Below, in pieces: positions 1 to 8,056 of a stretch of DNA of 64,000 bases; the stretch's first letter is position 1, and each line of letters starts with the position of its first letter. Origin of the DNA: Nitrospirota bacterium (GTDB taxonomy: Bacteria; Nitrospirota; Thermodesulfovibrionia; Thermodesulfovibrionales; Dissulfurispiraceae); NCBI GenBank assembly GCA_040752355.1, contig JBFMHE010000010.1:1-64000 (forward strand), read 5' to 3'. The notes beneath the pieces were generated by a model, which saw nothing but the letters and a program-made list of their open reading frames with translations, was not told the DNA's origin and did no database searches. A program made the position numbers and the translations under genes.

Positions 1-33
1 CTGCCGTGCCATGATAATGTCCCTTCCTGCCAT
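1..33 (-). CDS. Transposase N-terminus (ISNCY-like), cut by window edge
   Basis: On the minus strand an ATG at 33 preceded by an AAGGAGG-type ribosome site (about 40-46) opens a frame reading MAGRDIIMARQ up to the window edge. This resembles the start of the integrase-core transposases of ISNCY-type elements, which commonly begin with a short RDII-like segment followed by RQKELKRLHV; only the first eleven codons are visible, so the family call rests on that short match and on the repeat-rich non-coding end beside it. Confidence 0.5.
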   Translation of the reverse strand, partial: MAGRDIIMARQ

Positions 34-125
34 CGCTGCCTCCTTACTTAAAAAGAAGCAGTTTAGCACCTCCTCAATAGGACATTTCTAAATTGGCAAC
101 TGAGGACATTATCATTTTGGCGTTA
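34..125 (-). mobile_element. Non-coding end of an insertion sequence
   Basis: Between the transposase start and the end of the radical SAM gene lie repeated motifs: ATGATAATGTCC (11-22, inside the transposase start) is the exact inverse of GGACATTATCAT (104-115), and a shorter related GGACATTTC lies at about 80-88. Multiple internal copies of an end motif are typical of IS ends bound by transposase. The outer boundary is probably near 120-130, but the other end of the element and any target duplication lie outside the window. Confidence 0.5.
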
Positions 126-147
126 CATGAGGCGGTAAAAACGGCCA

Positions 148-1071
148 CTATCCTCTCACGCACCCGCACTTCGCCCCCTGCCAGGCGTCCCGCAGCGCGA
201 AGCGGTGTTCAATATCGCGGATGATCTCCTGCCTGTTCCTGCCCCAGAGCGGCGCGATCAGGATATCGTCGGGCGCTGTCGCAAAGAGCCGCTGCAGCAC
301 GATATCCGGGGAGAGGCGTTCGATGAAGTCGACGAGGAAATCGAGGTACTCCTCGTAGCCGAAGACCGGGAAGGGCTCCCGCTCGTACAACTGCGCGAGG
401 GGCGTGTCTTTCACGACCTGGAGCTGGTGGATCTTGAGAAACCGCAGGGGGAGGTTCGAGAGTTCGTCAGCCATGGCGAGCATCTCTTCCCTGGTCTCGG
501 TCGGAAATCCGACGATGATATGGGCGCCCGTATGGATACCCCGGTCCCTGGTGAGCGCAAGGGCGTTGAGGAAGGTCCGGTAGTCGTGCCCTCTCAGGAT
601 GAAGTCGAGCGACTTGTCGTAAACGGACTGTATGCCGTACTCGACGAGGATGAAATGATCCCTGGCGAGACGCTCGAGGAGCGCGATCTTCTGCTCGTCG
701 ATGCAGTCCGGCCTGGTGCCGATCGCGAGGCCTATGATCGAGGGTACGGCGAGCGCCTCCCGGTAGACCTTCTCGAGCTCCTCTATCGGGGCATAGGTAT
801 TCGTGAAGGGCTGGAAATAGACGAGGAACCTGCCCGCCTTGTAACGGCCCGAGAGGTAGCGGATTCCCCGCTCGATCTGGTCGGTGAGCGATATCTCCGG
901 GGTGCACGCGGAGGGCCTGAAGCTGTCGTTGTTGCAATAGATGCAGCCGGTCACCCCGAGGGTGCCGTCCCTGTTGGGGCAGGTGAAGCCTGCGTCCACA
1001 TTCACTTTATAGACCGTCGTGCCGAAGCGCTTCTTCAAATAAGGCCCGAATGCGTTAAATCTGCTCGCCAT
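148..1071 (-). CDS. TIGR01212-type radical SAM protein (YhcC-like)
   Basis: 307-residue radical SAM protein resembling the YhcC/TIGR01212 family, whose reaction is not established. The cluster-binding cysteines are seen at about 31, 43 and 46 (FTCPNRDG then GCIYC), followed by a TIM-barrel-like run with GTRPDCID, VEYGIQS and GAHIIVGFPTET, all usual for this family. I place the start at the ATG at 1071; a GTG at 1077 is in frame but lies closer to the promoter. The -10 box GATAAT (1081-1086) is only 9 nt upstream of this ATG, so the message is probably leaderless. It stands alone, transcribed away from the aldolase gene, with an insertion sequence just beyond its 3' end. Confidence 0.85.
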   Translation of the reverse strand: MASRFNAFGPYLKKRFGTTVYKVNVDAGFTCPNRDGTLGVTGCIYCNNDSFRPSACTPEISLTDQIERGIRYLSGRYKAGRFLVYFQPFTNTYAPIEELEKVYREALAVPSIIGLAIGTRPDCIDEQKIALLERLARDHFILVEYGIQSVYDKSLDFILRGHDYRTFLNALALTRDRGIHTGAHIIVGFPTETREEMLAMADELSNLPLRFLKIHQLQVVKDTPLAQLYEREPFPVFGYEEYLDFLVDFIERLSPDIVLQRLFATAPDDILIAPLWGRNRQEIIRDIEHRFALRDAWQGAKCGCVRG

Positions 1072-1080
1072 TATCACTCA

Positions 1081-1110
1081 ATTATCAAGTTTTGATCGCC
1101 CGAATGTCAA
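1081..1110 (-). promoter_or_regulatory. Sigma-70-type promoter of the radical SAM gene
   Basis: Minus strand: TTGACA (complement of 1105-1110), 18-bp spacer, GATAAT (complement of 1081-1086). The predicted transcription start falls at or within a few bases of the ATG at 1071, implying a leaderless mRNA. Confidence 0.6.
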
Positions 1111-1182
1111 ATAACCGGGCAAAACATCTTTGTTTATAAAAGGGAAAGAATTATTTTTTCTGTTTTATCATTGTCCATGTTT

Positions 1183-1191
1183 TGCTATAAT
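1183..1191 (+). promoter_or_regulatory. Extended -10 promoter of the glycolytic gene run
   Basis: TGCTATAAT (TG-n-TATAAT) at 1183-1191, with no good -35 at the normal distance. It would give a leader of about 38 nt carrying the GGGAGG ribosome site just before the aldolase ATG at 1237. Confidence 0.5.
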
Positions 1192-1236
1192 TTGTAATAG
1201 TTTCATTTTTCTCTAAATTTCTTCCTGGGAGGGTAC

Positions 1237-2610
1237 ATGACTATACAAGGACTCATGGAACAGGGGTTGAAGGATGTCGTCGAGGTGAGGGATGGAGCGG
1301 TAGCGGTAAAGGACAGGAACGCCGTGCGGAACATGATGGATCAGTTGATCTACAACGCGGTGTTCGAGCCTGACGACGAAAAGAGAAAGGCGCTCTTCAT
1401 CCTGGTCAAGGAGATCGCCAAGGCCTGCGGCGCCGTGCCTGCGTCGATTCAGGGGCTGTATGAAGAGATGGGGAGAAATTATCCGGGATTCACGGTCCCG
1501 GCGATGAATATAAGGGGGCTTACCTACGATACCATACGGGCGGTCTTCAGAAAGGCGCAGGAGCTGAAGTGCGGTGCTATGATCTTCGAGATCGCCCGGT
1601 CCGAGATCGGCTACACGAAGCAGCGGCCGCTCGAGTACGCGACCGTCGCCCTCGCCGCTGCGGTGCGGGAGGGGTACGAGGGCCCGGTCTTTGTGCAGGG
1701 AGACCACTTCCAGCTCGTGAGAAAGAACTACCTGAGCGGCCCGGATCTGGAGATCAACTATATCAAAGGGCTCATCGCCGAGGCGATCGAGGCCGAGTTC
1801 TACAATATCGATATCGACACTTCGACGATCGTCGACCTCGACAAGCCTACGGTCAAGGAGCAGCAGCGGCCCAATTTCGAGAGGACGGCGGAGCTTGCGG
1901 CGCATGTCCGGCAGATGCAGCCGGCGGGCATCGATGTCTCGATAGGCGGCGAGATCGGCGAGATCGGCAGCAAGAACAGCACGGTCGAGGAGCTCGAGGC
2001 CTATCTCTCCGGCTTCCAAGAGACCTTCAAGGGCGCAAAGGGCCTGAGCAAGCTGAGCGTCCAGACCGGCACCAGCCACGGCGGCGTAGTGCTGCCCGAC
2101 GGTACGCTCGCCAAGGTCAAGATCGATTTCGACACCCTCCGGATACTCTCCGACCGGGCGCGGAAGCAGTTCGGACTCTCGGGCTGCGTGCAGCACGGCG
2201 CCTCCACGCTTCCGGAAGACGCTTTCAACATGTTCCCCGAGACCGGGACCTCGGAGGTCCACCTGGCGACGGGGTTCCAGAATATGGTTTACGACAGCAA
2301 ACACCTTCCCAAAGAGTTCAGGGACGAGGTCTATGCCTTCATCAAGACCGAATACGGCAAGGAGTGGAAGGAGGGCCAGACCGAGGAGCAGTTCTTCTAC
2401 AGCACCAGAAAAAAGGGCTTCGGGCCCGTAAAGAAGAAGTGGTGGGACCTTCCGGCCGACGTCAAGGGTCCGATCATGAAGGAGCTGGAAGAGAAGTTCG
2501 GCCATCTCTTCGAGAAGCTCAAGGTGACCAACACCGTCGATATCGTGAAGAGGACGGTGAAGCCGGTGGCGGTCAAGAAGGAGATCAATACGAGCCTGTT
2601 GGGCTTGTAG
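1237..2610 (+). CDS. fba: Class II fructose-bisphosphate aldolase family protein
   Basis: 457-residue class II (metal-dependent) aldolase-type TIM barrel, expected to cleave or form fructose 1,6-bisphosphate in the cytoplasm. The zinc-ligand region VQGDH lies near residue 150; later come a GGEIGEIG loop, QTGTSHGG (phosphate/metal-binding loop) and CVQHGAST. It is longer than the usual 300-360 residues: about 70 residues precede the barrel and a long charged C-terminal region ends near VDIVKRTVKPVAVKKE. It starts with a clear GGGAGG site and is followed at 97 bp by phosphoglycerate kinase and then two phosphofructokinases, so a role in glycolysis/gluconeogenesis is well supported. The exact substrate (fructose or tagatose bisphosphate) cannot be settled from sequence alone. 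Confidence 0.85.
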   Translation: MTIQGLMEQGLKDVVEVRDGAVAVKDRNAVRNMMDQLIYNAVFEPDDEKRKALFILVKEIAKACGAVPASIQGLYEEMGRNYPGFTVPAMNIRGLTYDTIRAVFRKAQELKCGAMIFEIARSEIGYTKQRPLEYATVALAAAVREGYEGPVFVQGDHFQLVRKNYLSGPDLEINYIKGLIAEAIEAEFYNIDIDTSTIVDLDKPTVKEQQRPNFERTAELAAHVRQMQPAGIDVSIGGEIGEIGSKNSTVEELEAYLSGFQETFKGAKGLSKLSVQTGTSHGGVVLPDGTLAKVKIDFDTLRILSDRARKQFGLSGCVQHGASTLPEDAFNMFPETGTSEVHLATGFQNMVYDSKHLPKEFRDEVYAFIKTEYGKEWKEGQTEEQFFYSTRKKGFGPVKKKWWDLPADVKGPIMKELEEKFGHLFEKLKVTNTVDIVKRTVKPVAVKKEINTSLLGL

Positions 2611-2706
2611 TCCCGTCTTGCTGTCGAGGGGTTGAGGCCGGCGCTCTCTTGAGCGCGGCCTCGGCCCTTTTTACCATTAATACCCGCTCTTTTCCGGAGG
2701 TTGACC

Positions 2707-4020
2707 ATGGAACGGCAGGACGTGGACCCGGGACTCCCCCTCATCCAGGATGCTGACCTGAACGGCAAGGTCGTCCTGGTCAGGTTTGACCATAATGTCG
2801 TCAAGGACGGCGCGATCAAGGACCCCTACCGGATCGACCGCTCGATCGGAACGCTCTTCAATATCGTCGAGCGCGGCGGCAGGCCGATCCTGATGACCCA
2901 TGTAGGACGGCCTAAAGATAAAAAGACGGGGGAGATCACGTGCAGACCCGAGGAGTCGGTGGAGCCTATCGTCGAGTACCTCGAGCACAAGCTCCACACG
3001 AGATTCCATATCCCCCGGTTTGCCGTGGATCCGGCCCTCGGCATTACGAGCATCGATACCTCGATCAATATCGCCATACGCGACCTGAGGGCGCGGAACA
3101 TCGGCGGCATCTACCTGCCCAATACCCGCTGGTTCCAGGGGGAGGAGGCGAAGGGCGAGGCGCGGGAGCGGCTCGCGCTCCAGCTCGCCGGCCTTGCCGA
3201 CATCTATGTCAACGACGCCTTCGGCTCGTGGCAGGCCCACGCCTCGACCTATGAGGTGACCAAACATCTCCCTTCCTACGCGGGGTTCCTGATGCAGCAG
3301 GAGATCGCCAGGCTCAACGCGGTCATCAACCCCGAGCGCCCCTTCGTCGCGGTCGTCGCCGGCGCGAAGTACGACACGAAGATAGGCCCGCTCTACGCGA
3401 TCTATGATAAAGTAGATAAGCTGATCCTCGGCGGGGTGATCTACAACGCCTTCCTCTGCGCGAAGTACGGGGTGACCGTGAAGGGGGTCTCGGAGAGCGA
3501 TATCATCGCGGCAAGAGAGCTGGTCGAGAAGGACCGGGTGAACCGCAAGATCGTCGAGCTTCCCTATGTCGTGGAGTCCGATACGCTCGAGGGCAAGGTG
3601 GAAGGGAAGTACCGGACGCTCTCGATACGGGATTTCAGGCAGGGCGCCGGCTATAAGTACCTGCTCGACATCGATCCGAAGTCGTTCGAGGACCGGCTCG
3701 TCTCCGAAACGATCTCGGCGGCGAGGACGATCTTCGTCAACGCCGTGATGGGATTCACGCCCCATTTTACCGAGGGCTCGGCGGCGCTGGACGGGACGAT
3801 CGACCAGAACAGGAGCGCGCTCAAGATGTACGGCGGCGGCGATACGCTGCAGGAGTTCAAGAATCTCTGCCCCGGTCTTTACCTCTCCGTGCTGGATAAT
3901 GCACAATATTACTTCTTCACCGGAGGGGGGACCGTGCTGACCGCCATCGAACAGGGCAGCCCCTACGGCCTCAAGCCGGTGCAGGCCCTGCTCGAAAACA
4001 AGAGAGTTACGGTTCGCTAG
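2707..4020 (+). CDS. pgk: Phosphoglycerate kinase (divergent)
   Basis: 437-residue cytoplasmic kinase that interconverts 1,3-bisphosphoglycerate/ADP and 3-phosphoglycerate/ATP. Recognisable blocks in order: RFDHNVV (family RxDxNVP), MTHVGRPK, YVNDAFGSWQAHAS, VAGAKYDTKIGPL, VNAVMGFTPHFTEGS, YGGGDTLQEF and FTGGGTVLTA. The blocks are in the family order but many side chains differ from typical bacterial enzymes, so this belongs to a divergent branch. I chose ATG 2707 rather than the upstream TTG 2701 because GGAGG at 2696-2700 sits correctly for the ATG. It is the second gene of the fba-pgk-pfk-pfk run; 41 bp separate it from the next gene. Confidence 0.88.
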   Translation: MERQDVDPGLPLIQDADLNGKVVLVRFDHNVVKDGAIKDPYRIDRSIGTLFNIVERGGRPILMTHVGRPKDKKTGEITCRPEESVEPIVEYLEHKLHTRFHIPRFAVDPALGITSIDTSINIAIRDLRARNIGGIYLPNTRWFQGEEAKGEARERLALQLAGLADIYVNDAFGSWQAHASTYEVTKHLPSYAGFLMQQEIARLNAVINPERPFVAVVAGAKYDTKIGPLYAIYDKVDKLILGGVIYNAFLCAKYGVTVKGVSESDIIAARELVEKDRVNRKIVELPYVVESDTLEGKVEGKYRTLSIRDFRQGAGYKYLLDIDPKSFEDRLVSETISAARTIFVNAVMGFTPHFTEGSAALDGTIDQNRSALKMYGGGDTLQEFKNLCPGLYLSVLDNAQYYFFTGGGTVLTAIEQGSPYGLKPVQALLENKRVTVR

Positions 4021-4061
4021 CTTTTTGTCGATAATAGATATTACGGGTAGAGGAGGAAGTA

Positions 4062-5276
4062 ATGGCGAGCATCAAGAGGATCGGTGTCATAACCAGCGGC
4101 GGTGATTGCGGCGGCCTCAATGCGGTCATCAAAGGGATGTCCCGCGAGGCGTATTTTCACGGCATCGAGTCGGTCGTCATCCCCAACGGCTACGCAGGGC
4201 TCTACAACCTGGTCGATCTCGAGAATGTCGTGCTGCTCAATGCGGAGCGGGTCAGCAGGATCGAGGCCTCCCTCGCAGGCTCCGAAGCGGGCCACTCCCG
4301 GGTGAAGATCAGCAAGATAGCGGACCCGAACAAATACGAGCGGATCAAGGCAGGGCTCAGGAAGTTCGGCATCGACGCCCTCGTTATCAGCGGCGGCGAC
4401 GATACGGGGAGCGTGGTGGTAGACCTCAACTCCCAGGGCATCCCCTGCATTCACGTCCCCAAGACCATGGACCTCGACCTCCAGCCCTACAGCGTCGGCG
4501 GCGACTCCTCGGTGAACAGGATCGCCGAGTTCACGAGGGACCTCAAGACCACCGGGCTGAGCCATAACCGTATCCTCATCATCGAGGTCTTCGGCCGCTA
4601 TGTTGGCCACACCGCGCTCCGGGGCGGCGTGGGCGCCGAGGCCGACTGCATCCTCATCCCCGAGATCCCGGTCGATCTCGATGTCGTCTACGACCACATG
4701 AAGACCACCTATTGCAATAGAGTGCTGCGGAGCGATGTGAAGGCGGGAACGTATATGATCGTGGTCGCCGAGGGTATCAAGAACGCCAGCGGCGAGATGC
4801 TCTTCGACGAATCCGCAGGCGTCGACGCCTTCGGCCATAAGAAGCTCGCCGGCGCCGGAAGATTCGTGCGCCAGCAGATGGAAAAGCGGTTGAAGGGCGA
4901 CCCCGAGATCAAGGAGTTCATGAAACAGACCGGCATGTTCGCCCCCGGCGTCTACGAAGTGCCGGAGGCGCGCGAAGTGACGCCGGGCCACCTGGTGCGG
5001 TGCGGCGGCTCTTCGGCCTATGATGTCAATTTCGGCTACAAGGCAGGCGCTGCCTCGGTGCTCCTCCTGCTCCAGGGCAAGGCGGGCGTCACCGTCGTGG
5101 ATGTCAACGGCCATAAGATCTGTTACATGCCTACGGCCGAGGCGATCAGGCGGCGTGAGGTCGACCTCAACGAGATCGCCCTGTATGAAAGCCTGGGCAC
5201 CTGCTTCGGGAGAAAGCCGCAGCCCTTCGCCTTCGAGCTGATCGAGAAGAGCGGAGCTGTCGGCAGACACCTGTAA
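4062..5276 (+). CDS. pfp: 6-phosphofructokinase, PPi-type signature
   Basis: 404-residue phosphofructokinase-A family enzyme acting on fructose 6-phosphate. The donor loop is GGDCGGLN (13-20). At the position of E. coli PfkA Gly104 this protein has Asp (GGDD, 111-114), and at Gly124 it has Lys134 (PKTMD); this Asp plus Lys pair is the established signature of pyrophosphate-dependent enzymes, which catalyse a reversible reaction. Family sugar-binding motifs follow (GGDSSVNR, EVFGRYVGHTAL, PEIPVDLD). The start has GGAGGA 7 nt upstream. It is the first of two tandem homologues and sits 41 bp after pgk. PPi use is an inference from residues. Confidence 0.85.
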   Translation: MASIKRIGVITSGGDCGGLNAVIKGMSREAYFHGIESVVIPNGYAGLYNLVDLENVVLLNAERVSRIEASLAGSEAGHSRVKISKIADPNKYERIKAGLRKFGIDALVISGGDDTGSVVVDLNSQGIPCIHVPKTMDLDLQPYSVGGDSSVNRIAEFTRDLKTTGLSHNRILIIEVFGRYVGHTALRGGVGAEADCILIPEIPVDLDVVYDHMKTTYCNRVLRSDVKAGTYMIVVAEGIKNASGEMLFDESAGVDAFGHKKLAGAGRFVRQQMEKRLKGDPEIKEFMKQTGMFAPGVYEVPEAREVTPGHLVRCGGSSAYDVNFGYKAGAASVLLLLQGKAGVTVVDVNGHKICYMPTAEAIRRREVDLNEIALYESLGTCFGRKPQPFAFELIEKSGAVGRHL

Positions 5277-5308
5277 GGCCCCGGGACGCGAGATATGAGA
5301 GGATGGTA

Positions 5309-6586
5309 ATGAATAGAAAGGAAAACGGGATCGTAGGGATAATCGTGGGCGGCGGTCCTGCGCCCGGCATCAACGGCGTCATCAACTCGGTTACGATCGA
5401 GGCCGTGAACCAGGGCAAGAAGGTGGTCGGCATCAAGGGGGGGTTCAAACCCCTTTTTGACGGCAATACCGATTGCGCGCTGCCCCTTACTATCCAGGAC
5501 GTCTCGAGGATCCACACCCAGGGCGGCTCGATCCTGAGGACCTCCCGCGAGTATCCCGACAAGGTGAAGCAGAAGTTCAAGACGCTGATGTCTACGCTCA
5601 AATATATGGGGATCCAGCACCTCGTGACGGTCGGCGGCGAGGGCACGCTCTTCATGGCCAACTGGATCGAGCGTGAGTCGCGGGGATTGATGAATGTCGT
5701 TCATGTACCCAAGACTATCGATAACGACATTCCGCTGCCGGGCGGCGTCGCCACCTTCGGGTACCAGACGGCGCGCCATATCGGCGTCCAGATCGTCCAG
5801 AACATCATGGAAGATGCGAAATCGACGGGGCGGTGGTACTTCATCACCACCATGGGCAGGCATGCCGGCCACCTTGCCCTCGGTATCGGCAAGGCCGCCG
5901 GCGCAACGCTCACCCTTATCGCCGAGGAGTTCCCCGAAGAGAAGCTTTCGCTGAAGAAGGTCTCCGACCTGATCGCCGGCTCGATGATCAAGCGGATGGC
6001 CTACGGCATCGACCACGGCGTGGTCGTCCTCGCCGAGGGCGTCTCCGAGAAGTTCGACCTCGAGGAGCTGAGCCAGCACGAGCAGCTCGAGAAGGACGAG
6101 ACCGGAAGGATACGCCTTTCGGAGATACAGCTCGGCCGCGTCCTGAAGAACTTCGTGCACAGGACCCTCGATGGCCTGGGGATGAAGGTGACCGTCGTGG
6201 ACAAGAACATCGGGTATGAGCTGCGGGCCGCTCCGCCCATCCCCTACGATCTCGAATACACGCGCGACCTCGGCTACGGCGCTATCCGCTATCTCCTCAA
6301 GGGCGGCACAGGGGCGATGATCGTCCTGATGGACGGCCACCTGAGGCCGATCCCCTTCGTCGAGGTCGTGGATTACGCGACGGGAAAGGTAAAGGTCCGG
6401 ACCGTCGATATCACCTCCGAGACGTACGAGGTCGCCCGCAAATACATGATACGGCTCAAAAAGAGCGATTTCGAGGGCGAGACGCTCGAGCGTCTTGCCC
6501 ATACGGTCAACCTCTCCCCCGCTGCATTCAAGGACCGCTTCGAGTATCTGGTCGGTCTTCCCAGCCCTGCCTCCTTCGGTTCATAA
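5309..6586 (+). CDS. pfkA: 6-phosphofructokinase, ATP-type signature
   Basis: 425-residue homologue of the preceding gene. The donor loop is GGGPAPGING; at the donor-discriminating position it keeps Gly (GGEGT, 109-113) together with Lys135 (VPKTIDNDIPLPG). Gly plus Lys is the combination of actinobacterial-type ATP-dependent enzymes. Other family motifs: TTMGRHAGHLALGIGKA and IPYDLEYTRDLGYGA. I start it at ATG 5309, with GAGAGG 6 nt upstream; the in-frame ATG at 5303 lies too close to that site. It is the last gene of the run. The two tandem enzymes, one PPi-like and one ATP-like, suggest separate reversible and committed steps, which is inference. Confidence 0.85.
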   Translation: MNRKENGIVGIIVGGGPAPGINGVINSVTIEAVNQGKKVVGIKGGFKPLFDGNTDCALPLTIQDVSRIHTQGGSILRTSREYPDKVKQKFKTLMSTLKYMGIQHLVTVGGEGTLFMANWIERESRGLMNVVHVPKTIDNDIPLPGGVATFGYQTARHIGVQIVQNIMEDAKSTGRWYFITTMGRHAGHLALGIGKAAGATLTLIAEEFPEEKLSLKKVSDLIAGSMIKRMAYGIDHGVVVLAEGVSEKFDLEELSQHEQLEKDETGRIRLSEIQLGRVLKNFVHRTLDGLGMKVTVVDKNIGYELRAAPPIPYDLEYTRDLGYGAIRYLLKGGTGAMIVLMDGHLRPIPFVEVVDYATGKVKVRTVDITSETYEVARKYMIRLKKSDFEGETLERLAHTVNLSPAAFKDRFEYLVGLPSPASFGS

Positions 6587-7407
6587 ATCGGGCCGGTACG
6601 CCTCACCACAGGCGCACAGCAATTTCTGGTATCCGGGGAGATAAAAGATCTCTCTGCGTTCCCCTCTGACTGCAGGACCGGCCGGATTTTACCTGCTCCG
6701 AGGTGGTCTTGCGGATTTTCCGTCCCTCGTGCTGCCCGGCCCTGTCGCCGCAAAGCTCGGCATTCTTGATGCTGCAAACGGCGTTCCGCTCGAGCAGCCC
6801 TTTTTTCATGAAAAAAGAGCGCTATCCGCACCGCTGCCCCCGACGAAGAAGTTGACAATCCGTCTTCTTTCGCTAAAATTTATTTTGGGAGGTAAGTAGA
6901 AGCTTGCGTCCTAGCGACTTCAATCGGTATCGTTTCAACCGGGCGATAAGGAGACGGATTGTCAATTTCATGACATTGATTGAAATGACATGGTTCGTGT
7001 CAAAACAGGCAGGCCAAAAATGATTCATATAGCGCTCTCTAATATTAAGTCTTTTTAATTTTAAGCACTTTCGAGTCCGGCATCTATTATGCATACAAGT
7101 TTTAACCTAAGTTGCCTTTGGAGCCGGGCTTTTTTGATGCCCGCAACGGTGTATATAGGGATAGAGCCGCTCAGCCGGATGCGTTGCCGGCTGGAACCGG
7201 CCGGAACAGGAAAGAGGGGGCAGCGAGACGAGACATCGAACAGGACGCTTGGAAGGAGGTGGAAGGGGGACACGCCGGCAGAACAGACTGAAGCCGTCGA
7301 TTTAGGGGCTGTGACCGTTTCCCCGTAAAGAGGGGGAAAACAGCGGGTTGAACCAGAAGGCGAAGAGCCCGGTTTTCGGAAAAAAACAACAAGAGCGGAG
7401 GCTGGTT
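6587..7407 (+). other. Gene-free stretch before the PEP-CTERM gene
   Basis: No convincing gene is seen in these 820 bp. It contains an AT-rich palindrome (TTTTTTCATGAAAAAA, about 6803-6818), a strong promoter inside a 14-bp inverted repeat (6852-6965), and a possible 39-codon reading frame starting TTG at 6904 after GGGAGGT. Further on there is a CGGGC/GCCCG hairpin near 7117-7141 and a TTTCCCC/GGGGAAA hairpin at about 7318-7338, followed by the PEP-CTERM gene start. The structured 5' region could be a regulatory leader, but I could not match it to a known riboswitch. Confidence 0.5.
6852..6965 (+). repeat. 14-bp inverted repeat enclosing a promoter
   Basis: TTGACAATCCGTCT (6852-6865) and its exact reverse complement AGACGGATTGTCAA (6952-6965) enclose 86 bp. 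The left arm supplies a consensus -35 TTGACA; TAAAAT (6874-6879) follows after 16 bp, and a GGGAGGT ribosome-like site comes next. The right arm carries the same TTGACA pointing the other way (inward). The geometry fits either an operator pair or an invertible promoter; no invertase gene is adjacent. Confidence 0.6.
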
Positions 7408-8043
7408 ATGAGAGGGAAGACAACGCGTACTAATGCTTTGAGCAGTTCTTTTTTCAAGGGACTTCTTGCAGTGGTGATGCTCCTTGCCTGGGGGCTGGGG
7501 GCGGTATCGGCAGAGGCGATGCCGATCGAGTACCGGTTCTCGGGGCTCGCAGACGGTGCTTTTTATACAGATCCTGCCATGCCTACTGACTTTACAGACA
7601 ATCCTTTTGTGATCTCATTCAAAACCGATACGAGCGCCATAGATTTTTCAATCCCGGATACGGCGTTCATTTCCGGGCTCAATGGCACGGTATCATTGAT
7701 AGGCTTAGGTAATTTTACCTTTGCCGGCTTGCTCACGCTCTACAGTATTATCCCGGAGGGTACCATCGGTGTGGCTGATGAGAGCACGCAGACCGATCTT
7801 TTTGCCATGCCTGCGGTGGCCCCGGGATATGATTTATCGACGTACTTCACCTCCCCGATTACCGATGTCGTTAACTGGAGTTTTGCCGATATCTCGATGA
7901 ATGACGGATTCTTCCTGACTCTGGAAGCGTACGATGTAACGTTCTCGGCCGTCCCCGAGCCCTCTTCCGTGCTGCTTCTGGGCGGCGGAGCGCTGGGACT
8001 GCTCTTCTTCGGCAGGAAGCTCAGACGGCAGCATAACCCATAG
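7408..8043 (+). CDS. PEP-CTERM sorting-domain protein
   Basis: 211-residue exported protein. A positively charged N-terminus and a hydrophobic signal (roughly residues 15-30, ending near VSAEA) precede a body rich in F, T and D, with no recognised domain. The C-terminus has the PEP-CTERM pattern: VPEPSSV, then a hydrophobic segment (LLLGGGALGLLFF) and the basic end GRKLRRQ. Such tails are processed by an exosortase and mark surface or extracellular proteins. I place the start at ATG 7408 because GCGGAG lies about 7 nt upstream; an in-frame TTG at 7348 has no such site. It ends 13 bp before the multicopper oxidase, so the two are probably co-transcribed. No exosortase gene is in the window. 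Confidence 0.8.
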   Translation: MRGKTTRTNALSSSFFKGLLAVVMLLAWGLGAVSAEAMPIEYRFSGLADGAFYTDPAMPTDFTDNPFVISFKTDTSAIDFSIPDTAFISGLNGTVSLIGLGNFTFAGLLTLYSIIPEGTIGVADESTQTDLFAMPAVAPGYDLSTYFTSPITDVVNWSFADISMNDGFFLTLEAYDVTFSAVPEPSSVLLLGGGALGLLFFGRKLRRQHNP

Positions 8044-8056
8044 GAGGGAGGATGCT

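Noticed and set aside
205..1095. Long plus-strand reading frame over the radical SAM gene
   Set aside because: Charged low-complexity translation with no motif, opposite a gene with clear cluster cysteines and its own promoter; it is a GC-rich shadow.
6603..6858. Minus-strand reading frames after the second phosphofructokinase
   Set aside because: No ribosome site, no similarity, and they cross the palindromic AT-rich sequence.
7160..7345. Possible riboswitch (cyclic di-GMP type) before the PEP-CTERM gene
   Set aside because: Hairpins are present, but the conserved GEMM core sequences were not found; no class could be assigned.
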